A DNA stretch of 64,000 nt from Paraspadella gotoi (GCA_051294375.1 CM119264.1:6903814-6967813); one strand, 5' to 3'; shown: positions 9,241 to 21,915, counted from the stretch's first letter. Made by a program: numbers and translations. The notes: generated from the sequence alone by a model not told the origin.

Positions 9241-12200
9241 CATTTTCCAATCGTTTATTCTTGCTCTGCTTTATGTAATAAACATCAACGTCAAATCCAA
9301 TTTTATTTTTTTTCTGTTTTTCTTTTTTATTTTCTTAATCAACACGCGAATCGAGGTCTGGTTGAAATGCAAGGATTTTTCAATTATTAACCAAAACTGT
9401 TTCGCCGCATCGTCATGCGAGGCGAGAGGCGAAAATAACGTTTCTGACGCAAAACAGAGAAAGAAAAAAAACAAGAAACGAAGAGAGAGAGAGGAAAAAA
9501 AAACATTAATCAAACGAGAGAAAAGAAAAAAAATAATGAAATTTATAATTGAACTTCGCGGAGATGGAATTTATGATAAGTCGAAACGCGATGCGAGAAT
9601 AACGGGGGGAGCGAGAGAGAGAGAGAGAGNNNNNNNNNNNNNNNNNNNNNNNNNNNNNNNNNNNNNNNNNNNNNNNNNNNNNNNNNNNNNNNNNNNNNNN
9701 NNNNNNNNNNNNNNNNNNNNNNNNNNNNNNNNNNNNNNNNNNNNNNNNNNNNNNNNNNNNNNNNNNNNNNNNNNNNNNNNNNAGAGAGAGACAGAGAGAG
9801 AGAGAGAGCGAGAGAGGGAGAGAGGAAACCAAGGCCTCAGCGCGGCACATGACAGTCAAGGCCTAGCGCCTCCTTAAGGCGAGAGAGCGAAAAAGGGGAT
9901 GGAGAGGAAAGGAAAGAAAGACAAGGAGACAATGAGAAAGCCAGAGATAAAGAGATACAAAAACCAAGGAGAGAGTGAGATATCTCAGAAAGAGAAAGAG
10001 AGAGACGAAACCAAGGCCTTCACAAGGCGGGGGAGAGACTGAAACAGACANNNNNNNNNNNNNNNNNNNNNNNNNNNNNNNNNNNNNNNNNNNNNNNNNN
10101 NNNNNNNNNNNNNNNNNNNNNNNNNNNNNNNNNNNNNNNNNNNNNNNNNNNNNNNNNNNNNNNNNNNNNNNNNNNNNNNNNNNNNNNNNNNNNNNNNNNN
10201 NNNNNNNNNNNNNNNNNNNNNNNNNNNNNNNNNNNNNNNNNAGAGAGAGAGAGAGAGAGAGAGCGGTTTCACGTCTGCTTACGGCGCGAGTGAGACTAAA
10301 GCCTCACGGATTTGGCGAAGAAGATCGTCGAAGCGATGACGTCAAGATTCAAGAGAAGTTGATGGAGAAGTTTATGGAGAAATTGATGGAGAAGATTTTA
10401 GAGAAATTGATGGAGAAGTTGATAAAGAAGTTGATGGAAAAGTTGATGGAGAAGTTGATGGAGAAATTGAAGAAGAAGTTGATGGAGAAGATGTTAGAGA
10501 AGTTGATGGAGAAGTTGATGGAGAAGTTGAAGGAGAAGTTGATGGAGAAGTTGATGGAGAAGTTGATTGAGGACGATAATGCGGATTAGTAGTAGGTTCT
10601 CAACAACAACTCGATCTGCGAACTGAAATCTTTAAAAGTTGTCACCTTTTCTGGGAAAGTGGTCGCTGAATTATGTCGCAATGCAAATAAAGCGAGTTTC
10701 AGCCTTATTTTACACGAGTTCGCCAATCCTTTGCCCATTAATAACATTTAGTTCTCCAGTATCTAGTATGTCATTGGCCATCGATCTCTAGTAAAAATAT
10801 TAACAATAAAATAATCACTCGATCGACTAATCAATCAATAGAATATTATTATCTATTCACCAAATCGATCTAATCTCGGAACTAATTTCGGAGTGAAACG
10901 TCACCCAACCGACGAACCGAATCTTCGTCGACCGAATTTCAGGTTTTTCGTTTTGAAAAAAAANNNNNNNNNNNNNNNNNNNNNNNNNNNNNNNNNNNNN
11001 NNNNNNNNNNNNNNNNNNNNNNNNNNNNNNNNNNNNNNNNNNNNNNNNNNNNNNNNNNNNNNNNNNNNNNNNNNNNNNNNNNNNNNNNNNNNNNNNNNNN
11101 NNNNNNNNNNNNNNNNNNNNNNNNNNNNNNNNNNNNNNNNNNNNNNNNNNNNNNNNGCGCATCGCTTCGCTAATGAGATGCACCCCCGATACACCAGTCA
11201 ATCTTGTTAATGGGACTAACTTTCTGCAAAGTCAATTGTTGGTACAAGAAAAAAATATTTTTGAGCTCTTTTCTTTCTTTCTTTCTTCTTCTTCTTCCTC
11301 TCTCTCTCTCNNNNNNNNNNNNNNNNNNNNNNNNNNNNNNNNNNNNNNNNNNNNNNNNNNNNNNNNNNNNNNNNNNNNNNNNNNNNNNNNNNNNNNNNNN
11401 NNNNNNNNNNNNNNNNNNNNNNNNNNNNNNNNNNNNNNNNNNNNNNNNNNNNNNNNNNNNNNNNNNNNNNNNNNNNNNNNNNNNNNNNNNNNNNNNNNNN
11501 NNNNNNNNNNNNNNNNNNNNNNNNNNNNNNNNNNNNNNNNNNNNNNNNNNNNNNNNNNNNNNNNNNNNNNNNNNNNNNNNAACCAAAAAAGAAAAAAAAA
11601 CTCGGTCTACATAATGACTTTTTTTCCCTCTTCCATTGTCACCACCCCATCCCATGCCAGCCAAGCCCCAATGACTCTTTTACAATCTTCCATCGGCACC
11701 GACTCAACCCCAGGATTTCCATTTGACGACTTTCTTGCAATTGCAACAACCTCGTCTAAAAACTTCCCTCCTTTCCTCCCTCTCTCCTCTCTCTTCTTCT
11801 GCCACGAGCTTCAGCCCAGCTGACCCTTCAGACTCTTTTCTTTTCTTTCATTAAAATTGTAAGAGATAAATTCTTAATACATCAATCTCATTTGCATATA
11901 GTCGTAAATTATTTAAAGTCCCATTGATTTATGTTCTGTTTTATTATTAGGCATATTTTGAAGAAGTAACAAAAGATATATATATCTTTTGTTACTTCTT
12001 CATATAATGTGAGCCCACTCTTATAAAACCATCTAATACTAACAACCCCTTTCCCACTCTCTTCTTTTTTCCTCTCTCTCCTTATCGTAACCATCAGTCT
12101 TTTTACGCTGTTATTGATACCGTTACTGTTTATTAATTATGTTAAAATCATTTTTTTATTAAAACCACCTCAACCACCATCTTNNNNNNNNNNNNNNNNN

Positions 12201-12415
12201 NNNNNNNNNNNNNNNNNNNNNNNNNNNNNNNNNNNNNNNNNNNNNNNNNNNNNNNNNNNNNNNNNNNNNNNNNNNNNNNNNNNNNNNNNNNNNNNNNNNN
12301 NNNNNNNNNNNNNNNNNNNNNNNNNNNNNNNNNNNNNNNNNNNNNNNNNNNNNNNNNNNNNNNNNNNNNNNNNNNNNNNNNNNNNNNNNNNNNNNNNNNN
12401 NNNNNNNNNNNNNNN
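9241..12415. other. spacer broken by five N gaps
   Basis: Gaps: 9630-9782, 10051-10241, 10964-11156, 11311-11580 and 12184-12415, mostly flanked by GA, CT or GTC repeats. GA-rich purine sequence fills 9470-10050. At 9828-9850 and 10006-10030 two similar stretches (GAAACCAAGGCCT core) recur. A palindrome of about 25 bases per arm (AAGAAGTAACAAAAGATATA and its complement) lies at 11959-12005. No gene can be supported here apart from the EKLM repeat listed separately. Confidence 0.6.
10340..10590 (+). repeat. 12-bp tandem repeat encoding EKLM units
   Basis: About 19 copies of GAGAAGTTGATG run in one plus frame and end at a stop (10587-10589). The translation is EKLMEKFMEKLMEKIL and so on, finishing LIEDDNAD. 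Changes between copies are mostly conservative (M/L/I/F, K/E) and no unit has a frameshift, unlike most repeats nearby. Upstream the frame runs into GA repeats and an N gap, so no start can be placed. It could be a coiled-coil-like coding repeat or simply a frame-neutral 12-mer. Confidence 0.5.
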
Positions 12416-13128
12416 GTCATCATCGTCGTCGTCGTCATCATCGTCGTCGTCTTCATCACAGACTCCATCGTCAATTTCGTCGCCATTTTCTTCCAACGAG
12501 TGATTGAATCCTACCTTCGATTGTTGTTCTTCTCTCGCCTTTTCTCTCTTTTCCAATTTACTTTTTCTCCTTATCTTTCCTCATCATTATACTGTCCTTC
12601 AATATCTGGCCAAATGATTATTTCGATGTATCATTATTTTATCCACTATTGACTTTCGTTGCTCTCGGTTCTTCATCGTTACTTTTACATTTTGATATAA
12701 TATGATCATTCCTCTTTTTACTTTTTTCATTCATTTCTACCATATACATAGTACACCAATTCTTTTGAGCTTTTGCCGACTCTTTCCTCCTTTTTCTCTC
12801 ACCTTTTCTTTCTTTTTAAATCCTGTCTTCCTCCCTTTTCCTTTTTTTTCCTTCCTTTGATCTCTTCATTTTTATTATGCTTTCCTTCCTTTCCTCTCTT
12901 TTCTTAATTTCATTCTTTCCTCCTTTGCCCACTTCTTCTTTCCTTTCCTCCTTTTCCTCCTCCGAATAAACCCGGGTCGTCCGCGTTCATCACCTCCTCC
13001 TCCTCCTCCTCCTCCTCCTCCTCCTCCGCCTTGTCCTCTTTCCCTTCCTCTGGCAACGAGACTTTTGCGTTTCCCTCCTCCCTTGCCCTCGACGTGGGAG
13101 GACGACGACGACGACGACGACGACGACG
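12416..13128. repeat. GTC, CTC and GAC trinucleotide tracts with pyrimidine-rich spacer
   Basis: GTC/ATC at 12416-12460, pyrimidine-rich spacer, CTC units at 12990-13028, and GAC units at 13100-13128 running into the following gap. Confidence 0.85.
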
Positions 13129-14128
13129 NNNNNNNNNNNNNNNNNNNNNNNNNNNNNNNNNNNNNNNNNNNNNNNNNNNNNNNNNNNNNNNNNNNNNNNN
13201 NNNNNNNNNNNNNNNNNNNNNNNNNNNNNNNNNNNNNNNNNNNNNNNNNNNNNNNNNNNNNNNNNNNNNNNNNNNNNNNNNNNNNNNNNNNNNNNNNNNN
13301 NNNNNNNNNNNNNNNNNNNNNNNNNNNNNNNNNNNNNNNNNNNNNNNNNNNNNNNNNNNNNNNNNNNNNNNNNNNNNNNNNNNNNNNNNNNNNNNNNNNN
13401 NNNNNNNNNNNNNNNNNNNNNNNNNNNNNNNNNNNNNNNNNNNNNNNNNNNNNNNNNNNNNNNNNNNNNNNNNNNNNNNNNNNNNNNNNNNNNNNNNNNN
13501 NNNNNNNNNNNNNNNNNNNNNNNNNNNNNNNNNNNNNNNNNNNNNNNNNNNNNNNNNNNNNNNNNNNNNNNNNNNNNNNNNNNNNNNNNNNNNNNNNNNN
13601 NNNNNNNNNNNNNNNNNNNNNNNNNNNNNNNNNNNNNNNNNNNNNNNNNNNNNNNNNNNNNNNNNNNNNNNNNNNNNNNNNNNNNNNNNNNNNNNNNNNN
13701 NNNNNNNNNNNNNNNNNNNNNNNNNNNNNNNNNNNNNNNNNNNNNNNNNNNNNNNNNNNNNNNNNNNNNNNNNNNNNNNNNNNNNNNNNNNNNNNNNNNN
13801 NNNNNNNNNNNNNNNNNNNNNNNNNNNNNNNNNNNNNNNNNNNNNNNNNNNNNNNNNNNNNNNNNNNNNNNNNNNNNNNNNNNNNNNNNNNNNNNNNNNN
13901 NNNNNNNNNNNNNNNNNNNNNNNNNNNNNNNNNNNNNNNNNNNNNNNNNNNNNNNNNNNNNNNNNNNNNNNNNNNNNNNNNNNNNNNNNNNNNNNNNNNN
14001 NNNNNNNNNNNNNNNNNNNNNNNNNNNNNNNNNNNNNNNNNNNNNNNNNNNNNNNNNNNNNNNNNNNNNNNNNNNNNNNNNNNNNNNNNNNNNNNNNNNN
14101 NNNNNNNNNNNNNNNNNNNNNNNNNNNN
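13129..14128. other. assembly gap, exactly 1000 N
   Basis: A run of 1000 N, probably a placeholder or estimated size. It starts directly in a GAC trinucleotide tract. Confidence 0.99.
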
Positions 14129-14706
14129 TATTTGTCAGATATAAGCGGATTAATCTTATGTTTAAATCTTTTTGGTTTTTCATCTCATCTCCTCGAAATA
14201 AATTAAATTCAACACTACTTAAAATCGATTGTAATCATTGATTATAGAACATCAGAGAAAATTATAGAATCTTTCCTATTCATAATAATAATTATCACCT
14301 TTTAAAACTTTTATAATCTTGTGTGATTATGGTTATCGGATATCGAAGCGGCGAAGAACTTGGAACTCATCTCATCAAATACCAGATCAACAAGTAGTTT
14401 TGCTTTGTTATCCACATTATATTTTAAAAGTGGAGATTCTGTTCATTTGGGATGTTTTAACAACTGTTGCGCGATTTAAAAAACGCCGATAAAAACCTGC
14501 TTTTCACGCGAGAGGAGGGAGTTCTAGTTCACAGCTTAAAGGAGCGTCGGAAAAACGACCGCAGAAATAACAGACTAATAACTCGAAAGATATTATTAAG
14601 TACAAAATACGTATGAACTCGGACCTAATTTATCTCGAAAATAAATATTGCTAAGAAGCGTCAACGTCTTGGACCATGACGGCGACGAAGATGACGAAGC
14701 AGGCGA

Positions 14707-14737
<31 letters not shown>

Positions 14738-14984
14738 AGACAACGTCGACGCGTATCGAATGATCGTAGGCCGTAATCTCATTTCCTCATAATTTCCAGA
14801 ATCCGTCTTAGATGGTCGGGGCCGCTGTTGGCCGCCTCCGCCGCCACCGCCGCCACCGCCGCCTCCACGGATGATTTAATCTTCTTCGTTGTCACTTCAC
14901 GCGGACGAAGCCAATGTCTTTTCTCTTATCTCTTTCGATTAAACGGGTTTTTTTTTCCTTTTCTCGCCGCTGGTGAGGGAAGGA
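14129..14984. other. AT-rich spacer with GAC repeat and short open frame
   Basis: A 38-codon frame at 14676-14792 starts in a CCATGA context and contains nine Asp codons from a GAC tract, then DNVDAYRMIVGRN and a stop. It is too short and too repeat-derived to call. CCGCCA-rich sequence at 14825-14870 is another trinucleotide patch. Confidence 0.4.
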
Positions 14985-15122
14985 GAGATGGAGGAAAAAG
15001 GGAGGAAAAAGGGAGGAAAAATGGAGGAAAAAGGGAGGAAAAAGGGAGGAAAAATGGAGGAAAAAGGGATGAAAAAGGGAGGAAGAATGGAGGAAAAAGG
15101 GAGGAAAAAGGGAGGAAACTGG
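14985..15122 (+). repeat. 12-bp tandem repeat (GGGAGGAAAAAG-like)
   Basis: About eleven copies of a 12-bp purine unit with A/G/T changes at one or two sites. Confidence 0.9.
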
Positions 15123-15261
15123 AAGAAAAGGTGAAAGGAGAGATGTGCTTGAGAATAGAAGAGGACAAAATTTAAAAGAGAAAAAGGTATAAAAAGAAAG
15201 AGGGAAAAACAGAGAGAAAAGAAAAAAATAAATAGAAAAGAAGAAAAAAACGTGAAAAATA

Positions 15262-15762
15262 NNNNNNNNNNNNNNNNNNNNNNNNNNNNNNNNNNNNNNN
15301 NNNNNNNNNNNNNNNNNNNNNNNNNNNNNNNNNNNNNNNNNNNNNNNNNNNNNNNNNNNNNNNNNNNNNNNNNNNNNNNNNNNNNNNNNNNNNNNNNNNN
15401 NNNNNNNNNNNNNNNNNNNNNNNNNNNNNNNNNNNNNNNNNNNNNNNNNNNNNNNNNNNNNNNNNNNNNNNNNNNNNNNNNNNNNNNNNNNNNNNNNNNN
15501 NNNNNNNNNNNNNNNNNNNNNNNNNNNNNNNNNNNNNNNNNNNNNNNNNNNNNNNNNNNNNNNNNNNNNNNNNNNNNNNNNNNNNNNNNNNNNNNNNNNN
15601 NNNNNNNNNNNNNNNNNNNNNNNNNNNNNNNNNNNNNNNNNNNNNNNNNNNNNNNNNNNNNNNNNNNNNNNNNNNNNNNNNNNNNNNNNNNNNNNNNNNN
15701 NNNNNNNNNNNNNNNNNNNNNNNNNNNNNNNNNNNNNNNNNNNNNNNNNNNNNNNNNNNNNN
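15262..15762. other. assembly gap, 501 N
   Basis: A run of N flanked by purine-rich sequence on the left and T-rich sequence on the right. Confidence 0.99.
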
Positions 15763-15890
15763 TTCATTATTTTTTTTCTTTTTATCTCATAAGAAGACAA
15801 AGGATTCATATTTCGAGTTTTGCGTTGCAGTTACGAGTCGCGTTACAAGCTTCGTAGCTTCGGGTTACAAGCAACGACAAGCCTTTCGTC

Positions 15891-16214
15891 ATGAGTTGCG
15901 AGAACTTTCATCAACTCCTATTACGAGTTTCGTCAAGCCGAGATGGATTTGTTTACGTGTTTTCCGAGATTTGTGAACATGTTTTTAATGAAATTACACG
16001 GCATCACGCGATGTTGTACAAAATTCCATCAACATTGCAACATGTGTCAAGAGACGCGTTTCCATTAAATACATGTCACATCGACGTTCCATGTTTCAAG
16101 ATTCATGTCGCGCATCGGAAATTTCCATGTTTCCTTCTTGTTTCGCAAGTCGCGAACATTTCCGGCTGCCGCCTTCTACCGCGCCTCTCAACTTGTTTAC
16201 TGTTCGATCGGTGA
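15891..16214 (+). CDS. hypothetical 107-codon open frame
   Basis: Plus frame starting ATGAGTTGCGAG and ending TGA. The sequence is not simple repeat, though short words such as CATGTTT recur. The translation has no signal peptide, no membrane segment and no domain I recognise. Six cysteines and eight histidines are scattered without a zinc-finger spacing. An exon-sized chance frame is the main alternative. Confidence 0.2.
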   Translation: MSCENFHQLLLRVSSSRDGFVYVFSEICEHVFNEITRHHAMLYKIPSTLQHVSRDAFPLNTCHIDVPCFKIHVAHRKFPCFLLVSQVANISGCRLLPRLSTCLLFDR

Positions 16215-16239
16215 GCGACAACCGCCGAGTAATGTCGGC

Positions 16240-16439
16240 CGGAAAATAGCGGCTGCCGGGAAATGACGGCCGCCGGGAAGAGACGGCGACGACCAAACAT
16301 CATTTCCGGAGCTCGTCGCCGGCTGCAACGATTCGGCGGGGGCGGCGGCAGCGGCTGCCGCAGATGCGGCTGCCTCGGCTGCGGATGCTGCAGCAGCGGC
16401 CGTGGTTGAGAGGGTTGACGAAGGGGTAGTAAAGAACTA
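16240..16439 (+). CDS. alanine-rich open segment, possible terminal exon
   Basis: The plus frame reads FPELVAGCNDSAG, a run of seven Ala, D, three Ala, then further Ala, and VVERVDEGVVKN with a stop at 16437-16439. Composition is CpG-rich and differs from the flanks. The Ala tract resembles one 1.7 kb downstream at 17973. No splice acceptor stands out and no start is evident. It may be a poly-Ala part of a transcription-factor-like gene or a GC-rich trinucleotide repeat. Confidence 0.2.
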
Positions 16440-17276
16440 AAGATAATGATGTATTCCTGGATATGAATAACAGGTGTGGTGAAAACGGCGGTTGTGATCC
16501 ACTAATTGGTAACGATGCGCACACGTTTGGAAACCTTTAAGTTAAGAATAAGTTAACGAGGATAAAACAGCGATATCAATGCCCAAGTTTTCACCAGTCT
16601 TATTTTTGCTCTCCTCATTTCAGTTAAAAATCTAAAGGGAACTCTTCCAAAAATAACCACTTTGTTGTCAAAAAGAAAAAAAAAACCTTTTCCCCCTTTT
16701 TTTCGATTTTTTTTCCCCTCAGGACGAAGAAAATGGAACTGGAACTTTTTACTACCGTCAAAACGTTTTCCGAGGTCGAGCGACTTGTCTTCGAAGAGCT
16801 TTTCCTTGCTTTTTTCTTGCTTCCTTTATGATTTTTTTTCGCCCTCTTTCCATTTGCTCTATGATTGCTGCTTTCTTTACTTCTTTCCTTTTTCTCTTTT
16901 TTTCTTTTTTGAATTTTCTTCATAATTATTCAATAATCATGACTTACTTTATTTGATCGTTCTCGCGCGATTTTACTCTTTGTAATTGTTTGTGCTTTTT
17001 TTTTAACTTCTGAGATTTGGTTATCAATTTTATTATTTTCCCTCCTGTTGTACGTAGATGTTTTGAAAACAGTTTTCTATATTTTCTCTCTCTTTAAAAC
17101 TTTTCTTCTTTCTCTTCTATCTTTTCGGCTAGAATTTTTTTCCTTTCCACTCCAAATAAAATATTTTCGCTTCAATACGTCATATATTCAATACAATAGT
17201 TTCTCCTTTTTCACTTTATCTCTTACAATGACTTTATTTCTTTCCTTTTTTTTTATACGTACGCGTTTTTCTTTTT
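16440..17276. other. AT-rich spacer, nothing recognised
   Basis: Pyrimidine and T-rich sequence (16600-17276) with poly-T runs. Open frames here are low-complexity Phe/Ser or Lys translations. Confidence 0.6.
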
Positions 17277-19004
17277 TTTCTTTCTATTTTCTTTCTCGCT
17301 GTTCTTTTCACCCGTGAAAGGATAAAAATGGTTTGTGTATATATACAGATATATATATATGTAGATAATGAAAAGAATAATGTAAAGAAATTATAAAAAA
17401 ATAAAGCGGAATGTAAACGAATATAGTTGATTTTCGTCTTGTAATATCATCCCACGCCTTGCTTTGCTTAGTACTTTTATGTCTTTGACATATGTCACAC
17501 CTTGCCTTGTTTCTCTCTGCCGTCATTTCGAGACATTTCACTGTAAAGGAACGCGTAAGATCGCTACTTTTGAATTTAAATCAGCGTATAAATACTAGGT
17601 CTAACAAAGTCTAACCAAGTCTAACCATGTCTAACCATGTCTAACCATGTCTAACCTGCTTCGTCGTTGTCTTTCTTTCCTCGAAAATTGTTCTTTTTTT
17701 TTCTTTCTTTTTTTCAAAAAGGAGGTCGTGAGTTTCTGCGGACCGACGAAGGGTCAGCCTGAATGAACCGATCAGTTATTTACCTTCGCTGCCCTAATAT
17801 TTTACTCACTAATCCTGTGTAAAAGTCACACTGAGAGTTTTTTTTGTACTCAAGTATCACCGTAAAAGATCAATATCAAGTACTCACCATCTCCAAATAT
17901 CAATAAAGAAATTTGTTTTCCCGCTGACGTCCTCCCTTTCATTCGTGCCCCCCCCCCGCCCAATTCGTTCAGGGAATCACCAGCAGCGGCCGGCGCAGCA
18001 GCAGCAGCAGCCGCTGCATCAGCAGCAGCCGTCGCCGAAATTGAGCCGATTCTGGCGACCGGGCGACGAGTTGTTACGACGGGAGAGACGTCGCTGTAAA
18101 GGGCGTCGTTGTGGCCGTTCTCGTTTGTTGCCGTCGTCGTCGTCGTCGTCGTCGTCGTCGGCGTCGTCGTTTCCGTTGTTATTTGTTGTTGTCTCTCGCG
18201 TTTCTTGTCGGGAAAATAAAATGCGGAATCGGAATCACGATGATATTCGGAATCGTGAGAATTAGAATCACGAGAATCAGAATATATATTAAAGTTTAGA
18301 ATAAGTAAAGATGCAAGATTGAAGAAGAAACATGAAATAAAAAGGAAAACGGTTATTAAAAATTATAAAATATACTTAGACTACATATTATTGTTGATAT
18401 TATCACGGATAAAATGCTATTACAGCCGAATAAAAACTTAAAATTTATTGGTACAATACTACAATTTACTACAAAATACTACAAATTGTCTCCGAATTTG
18501 ATTCTAATGATCTCGTGACATAAAATACTTCTTTTTATTTCTTGCCCAGATTCACGTGAGACTCGTAAGAATCTAAATCACTCGAACCCAGAATCAGAAT
18601 CACGCGTCTCGGAATCGCGCGTGACGCATAATCACGCGACGCGTCGACGAATCACGTGACGCGTCATTAAGGTTCAGTCGCGACCTCAAACGAGGAGTGA
18701 GGTGAAAAAAGAAAAGAGCATCGAGGGAAAAAAAAAGAAAAAGGCAGGCGTGGAGAAAATAAAAAGAGAGAAGAAAAGAAAGAAGACGGGAATAAATAAA
18801 AAAGAAACAAATAAAAAAAAGGAATTTCAAGTAGAAGAGAATGAAGAAGAAGAAAAAGGAAAAAAATGTGAAAGAGACAAAAAAAAAAAAGAGAGAGAGA
18901 GAACAGAAGACTCGTTTTCCCGCGCAGAGCGTCGACGGTGGAAACGTAATAAAATCGAAATAAAAGCAAAACAAAAACAAAAATCGGTGAGAGAATATAA
19001 ATTC
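17277..19004. repeat. 1.7-kb direct duplication, copy 1
   Basis: This interval matches 20157-21867 throughout, from a shared TTTCTATTTTCTTTCTCGCT to a shared GAGAATATAAATTC. Copy 1 ends exactly at a 25-N gap. It contains a 10-bp tandem (GTCTAACCAT, 17597-17655), a GC-rich exon-like patch (17973-18170) and a region rich in AATCACG/AATCAGAAT words (18225-18660). Confidence 0.9.
17973..18110 (+). other. CAG/GCC-rich exon-like patch
   Basis: A CCAATTCGTTCAG acceptor-like site is followed by GC-rich sequence. One frame gives ESPAAAG with an Ala run and AVAEIEPILATGRRVV, another gives a Gln-rich string. In copy 2 (20873-21010) single-base changes alter the frame. Which frame, if any, is real cannot be decided. 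Confidence 0.2.
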
Positions 19005-20156
19005 NNNNNNNNNNNNNNNNNNNNNNNNNTGGAAGAGGAGAGAGAGAGAGAGAGATGAGAGAGGAAGAGAGAGAGAAGAGAGAAGAGAGAGAGAGAGAGA
19101 GCAGAAAGATAGAGAATAAAATTCCGAGAAATCTCGGAATTTGAAAATATGGGATTTTTGTATTGAAAAAAAGCGCGAATAAATGGTAATAATAAAAGTT
19201 TTTAAGGAAAAAAAAATAATCAGAATTTTCAAAAAACAATACGATCACGCAAGAGTCGGACAGAGAGGGACAGACACACACAGAGAGAAAAAGAAGAGAG
19301 GAGACAGCCGGCTGCAGAGAAAAAGAGATTAGAGAAAGAGCGATATATAATAATTAAAAGATTGAGAGAAAGAGTGAGAAGCTCTACAGCCCCTTTACTC
19401 GCCTTAAAGAATCAGCAGCTACCCATGGGCGCTGGACGTAGCGTAGCTTTTCTACTACCCAAAGGACCGCGGTTCTCACCCTGGTTCGCCGGCATCCTTT
19501 TTACATTAGTGAAGCCCACATTATATTCTAAAATTTTTTTTGTAAAAGAAAAAAAAAAAAAAAAGAGAGAGAGAGAGAGAAGAGAAGAGAAGAGAGAGAG
19601 GAGAGACCAAGAGAGAGAAGAGGAGAGAGGAGAGAGAGAAAGAAGCTGGAGAGAGAAATCAACGACAGCAGTGACGCGAGAAAAAGAGAGAGAGAGAGAG
19701 CGGACATATTATATTTAAAAGAAAGAGAGCAGAGAGAGAGCGACATTCAATTAAACGTTTTTGTTTTGAAATAAACATTAAACAACTACGAATATGTGAT
19801 ATGAAAACATGAGAATTAAAGATCTTTTGATCTTAGAAAGCCATATTATGAAATTTCAAACCTCCCTTTAGCATATCAACACTTTCAGAAGCCCATGATT
19901 CAAAAAAGCGTGACCGAAAGAACTTAAACGAATCAAAATCGATAATAGAGGATATTGTTGTTTGATAAAATGTACACAAAACATCTTAATAACTGTCCTG
20001 ACTCAATTTTAAAGGACATCGATGAGACAAGCCGAATATTAAATTATTATTAATTCTAAATTAATTAATTAATTAATCTATTAATGTAATTAATTAATCT
20101 ATTATTAATTAATTTATCGTAGGCAGATCCGACATTGTTTGCTCAAACCGATTGTT
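19005..20156. other. 25-N gap, GA-rich sequence and AT-rich spacer between duplicate copies
   Basis: N at 19005-19029, GA-rich 19030-19110 and 19555-19740. A patch at 19378-19500 has mixed composition without a recognisable gene. TTAATTAA-type words fill 20040-20115. Confidence 0.6.
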
Positions 20157-21867
20157 TCTTTCTATTTTCTTTCTCGCTGTTCTTTTCACCGTGAAAGATA
20201 AAAAATGGTTTTGTGTATATATACAGATATATATATTATGATAGGATAATGAAAGAAATAATTGTAAAGAAATTTAAAAAAATAAAGCGGATGTAAACGA
20301 AATAGTTGATTTTCGACTTGTAATATATCCCACGCCTGCTTTGCTTATATTTTTGTTTTATCGCTTTGACCATATGTCACACCATTGCCTTGCTTTCTCT
20401 CTGCCGTCCATTTCGAGACATTTCCACTTGTAAAGGAACGCGTAAGATCGCTACTTTTTGAATTTAAATCAGCGTATAAATACTCAGGTCCTAGACAAAG
20501 TCTAACGGGTCTACAGTCTTAACCATGTCTAACCATGTCTAACCTGCTTCGTCGTTGTCTTTCTTTCCTCGAAAATTGTCTTTTTTTTTTCTTTCTTTTT
20601 TTCAAAAGGAGGTCTGTGAGTTTCTGCGGACCGACGAAGGGTCAGCCTGAATGAAACCGATCAGTTATTTACCTTCGCTGCCCTAATATTTTACTCACTA
20701 ATCCTGTGTAAAAGTCACACTGAGAGTTTTTTTTGTACTTTCAATATCACCGTAAAAGATCAATATCAAGTACTCACCATCATTCCAAATATTCAATAAA
20801 GAAATTTGTTTTCCCGCTGACGTCCTCCCTTTCATTCGTGCCCCCCCCGCCCAATTCGTTCAGGGAATCACCAGCAGCGGCCGGCGCAGCAGCAGCAGCA
20901 GCCGCTGCATCAGCAGCAGCCGTCGCCGAAATTGAGCCGATTCTTGGCGACCGGGCGACGGATTGTTACGACGGGAGAGACGTCGCTGTAAAGGGCGTCG
21001 TTGTGGCCGTTCGTTTGTTCCGTTCGTCGTCGTCGTCGTCGTCGTCGTCGGCGTCGTCGTTTCCGTTGTTATTGTTGTGTGTCTCTCGCGTTTCTTGTCC
21101 GGGAAAATAAAATGCGGAATCGGAATCACGATGATATATCGGAATCGTGAGAATTAGAAATCACGAGAATCAGAATATATATTAAAGTTTAGAATAAGTA
21201 AAGATTGCAAGATTGAAGAAGAAACATGAAATAAAAAGGAAAACGGTTATTAAAAATTATAAAATATTACTTAGACTACATATTATTGTTGAATTATCAC
21301 GGATAAAATGCTATTACAGCCGAATAAAAACTTAAAATTTATTGGATACAATACTACAATTTTACTACAAAATACTACAAATTGTCCCGAATTTGATTTT
21401 AATGATCTCGTGACATAAAATATTCTTTTTATTTCTTGCCCAGATTCACGTGAGACTCGTAAAGAATCCTAAATACTCGAAACCCAGAATCAGAATCACG
21501 CGTCTCGGAATCGCGCGTGACACATAATCACGCGACGCGTCGACGAATCACGTTGACGCGCGTCATTAAGGTTCAGTCGCGACCTTCAATCGAGGAGTGA
21601 GGTGAAAAAAGAAAAGAGCATCCGAGGGAAAAAAAAGAAAAAGGCAGGCGTGGAGAAAATAAAAAAGAACAAAAATAATAAAAAAGAAATAAATTTCAAG
21701 TAGAAGAAAGAATGAAGAAGAAAAAAAGGAAAAAAATGTGAAAGAGACAAAAAAAAAAGAGAGAGAGAACAGAAGACTCGTTTTCGCGCAGAGGTCGACG
21801 TGTGGAAACGTAATAAAAATCGAAATAAAGCAAAACAAAAACAAAAATCGTGAGAGAATATAAATTC
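20157..21867. repeat. 1.7-kb direct duplication, copy 2, indel-rich
   Basis: Matches 17277-19004 with very many single-base insertions and deletions, mostly at homopolymers, and few substitutions. That pattern is typical of uncorrected long-read sequence. Copy 2 continues past the position where copy 1 meets its N gap, running into a long CT tract. Confidence 0.9.
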
Positions 21868-21876
21868 TTTCGCACG

Positions 21877-21881
<5 letters not shown>

Positions 21882-21915
<34 letters not shown>

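Noticed and set aside
13031-14206. Long open frames across 13.0-14.2 kb and 15.2-15.8 kb
   Set aside because: They consist almost entirely of N.
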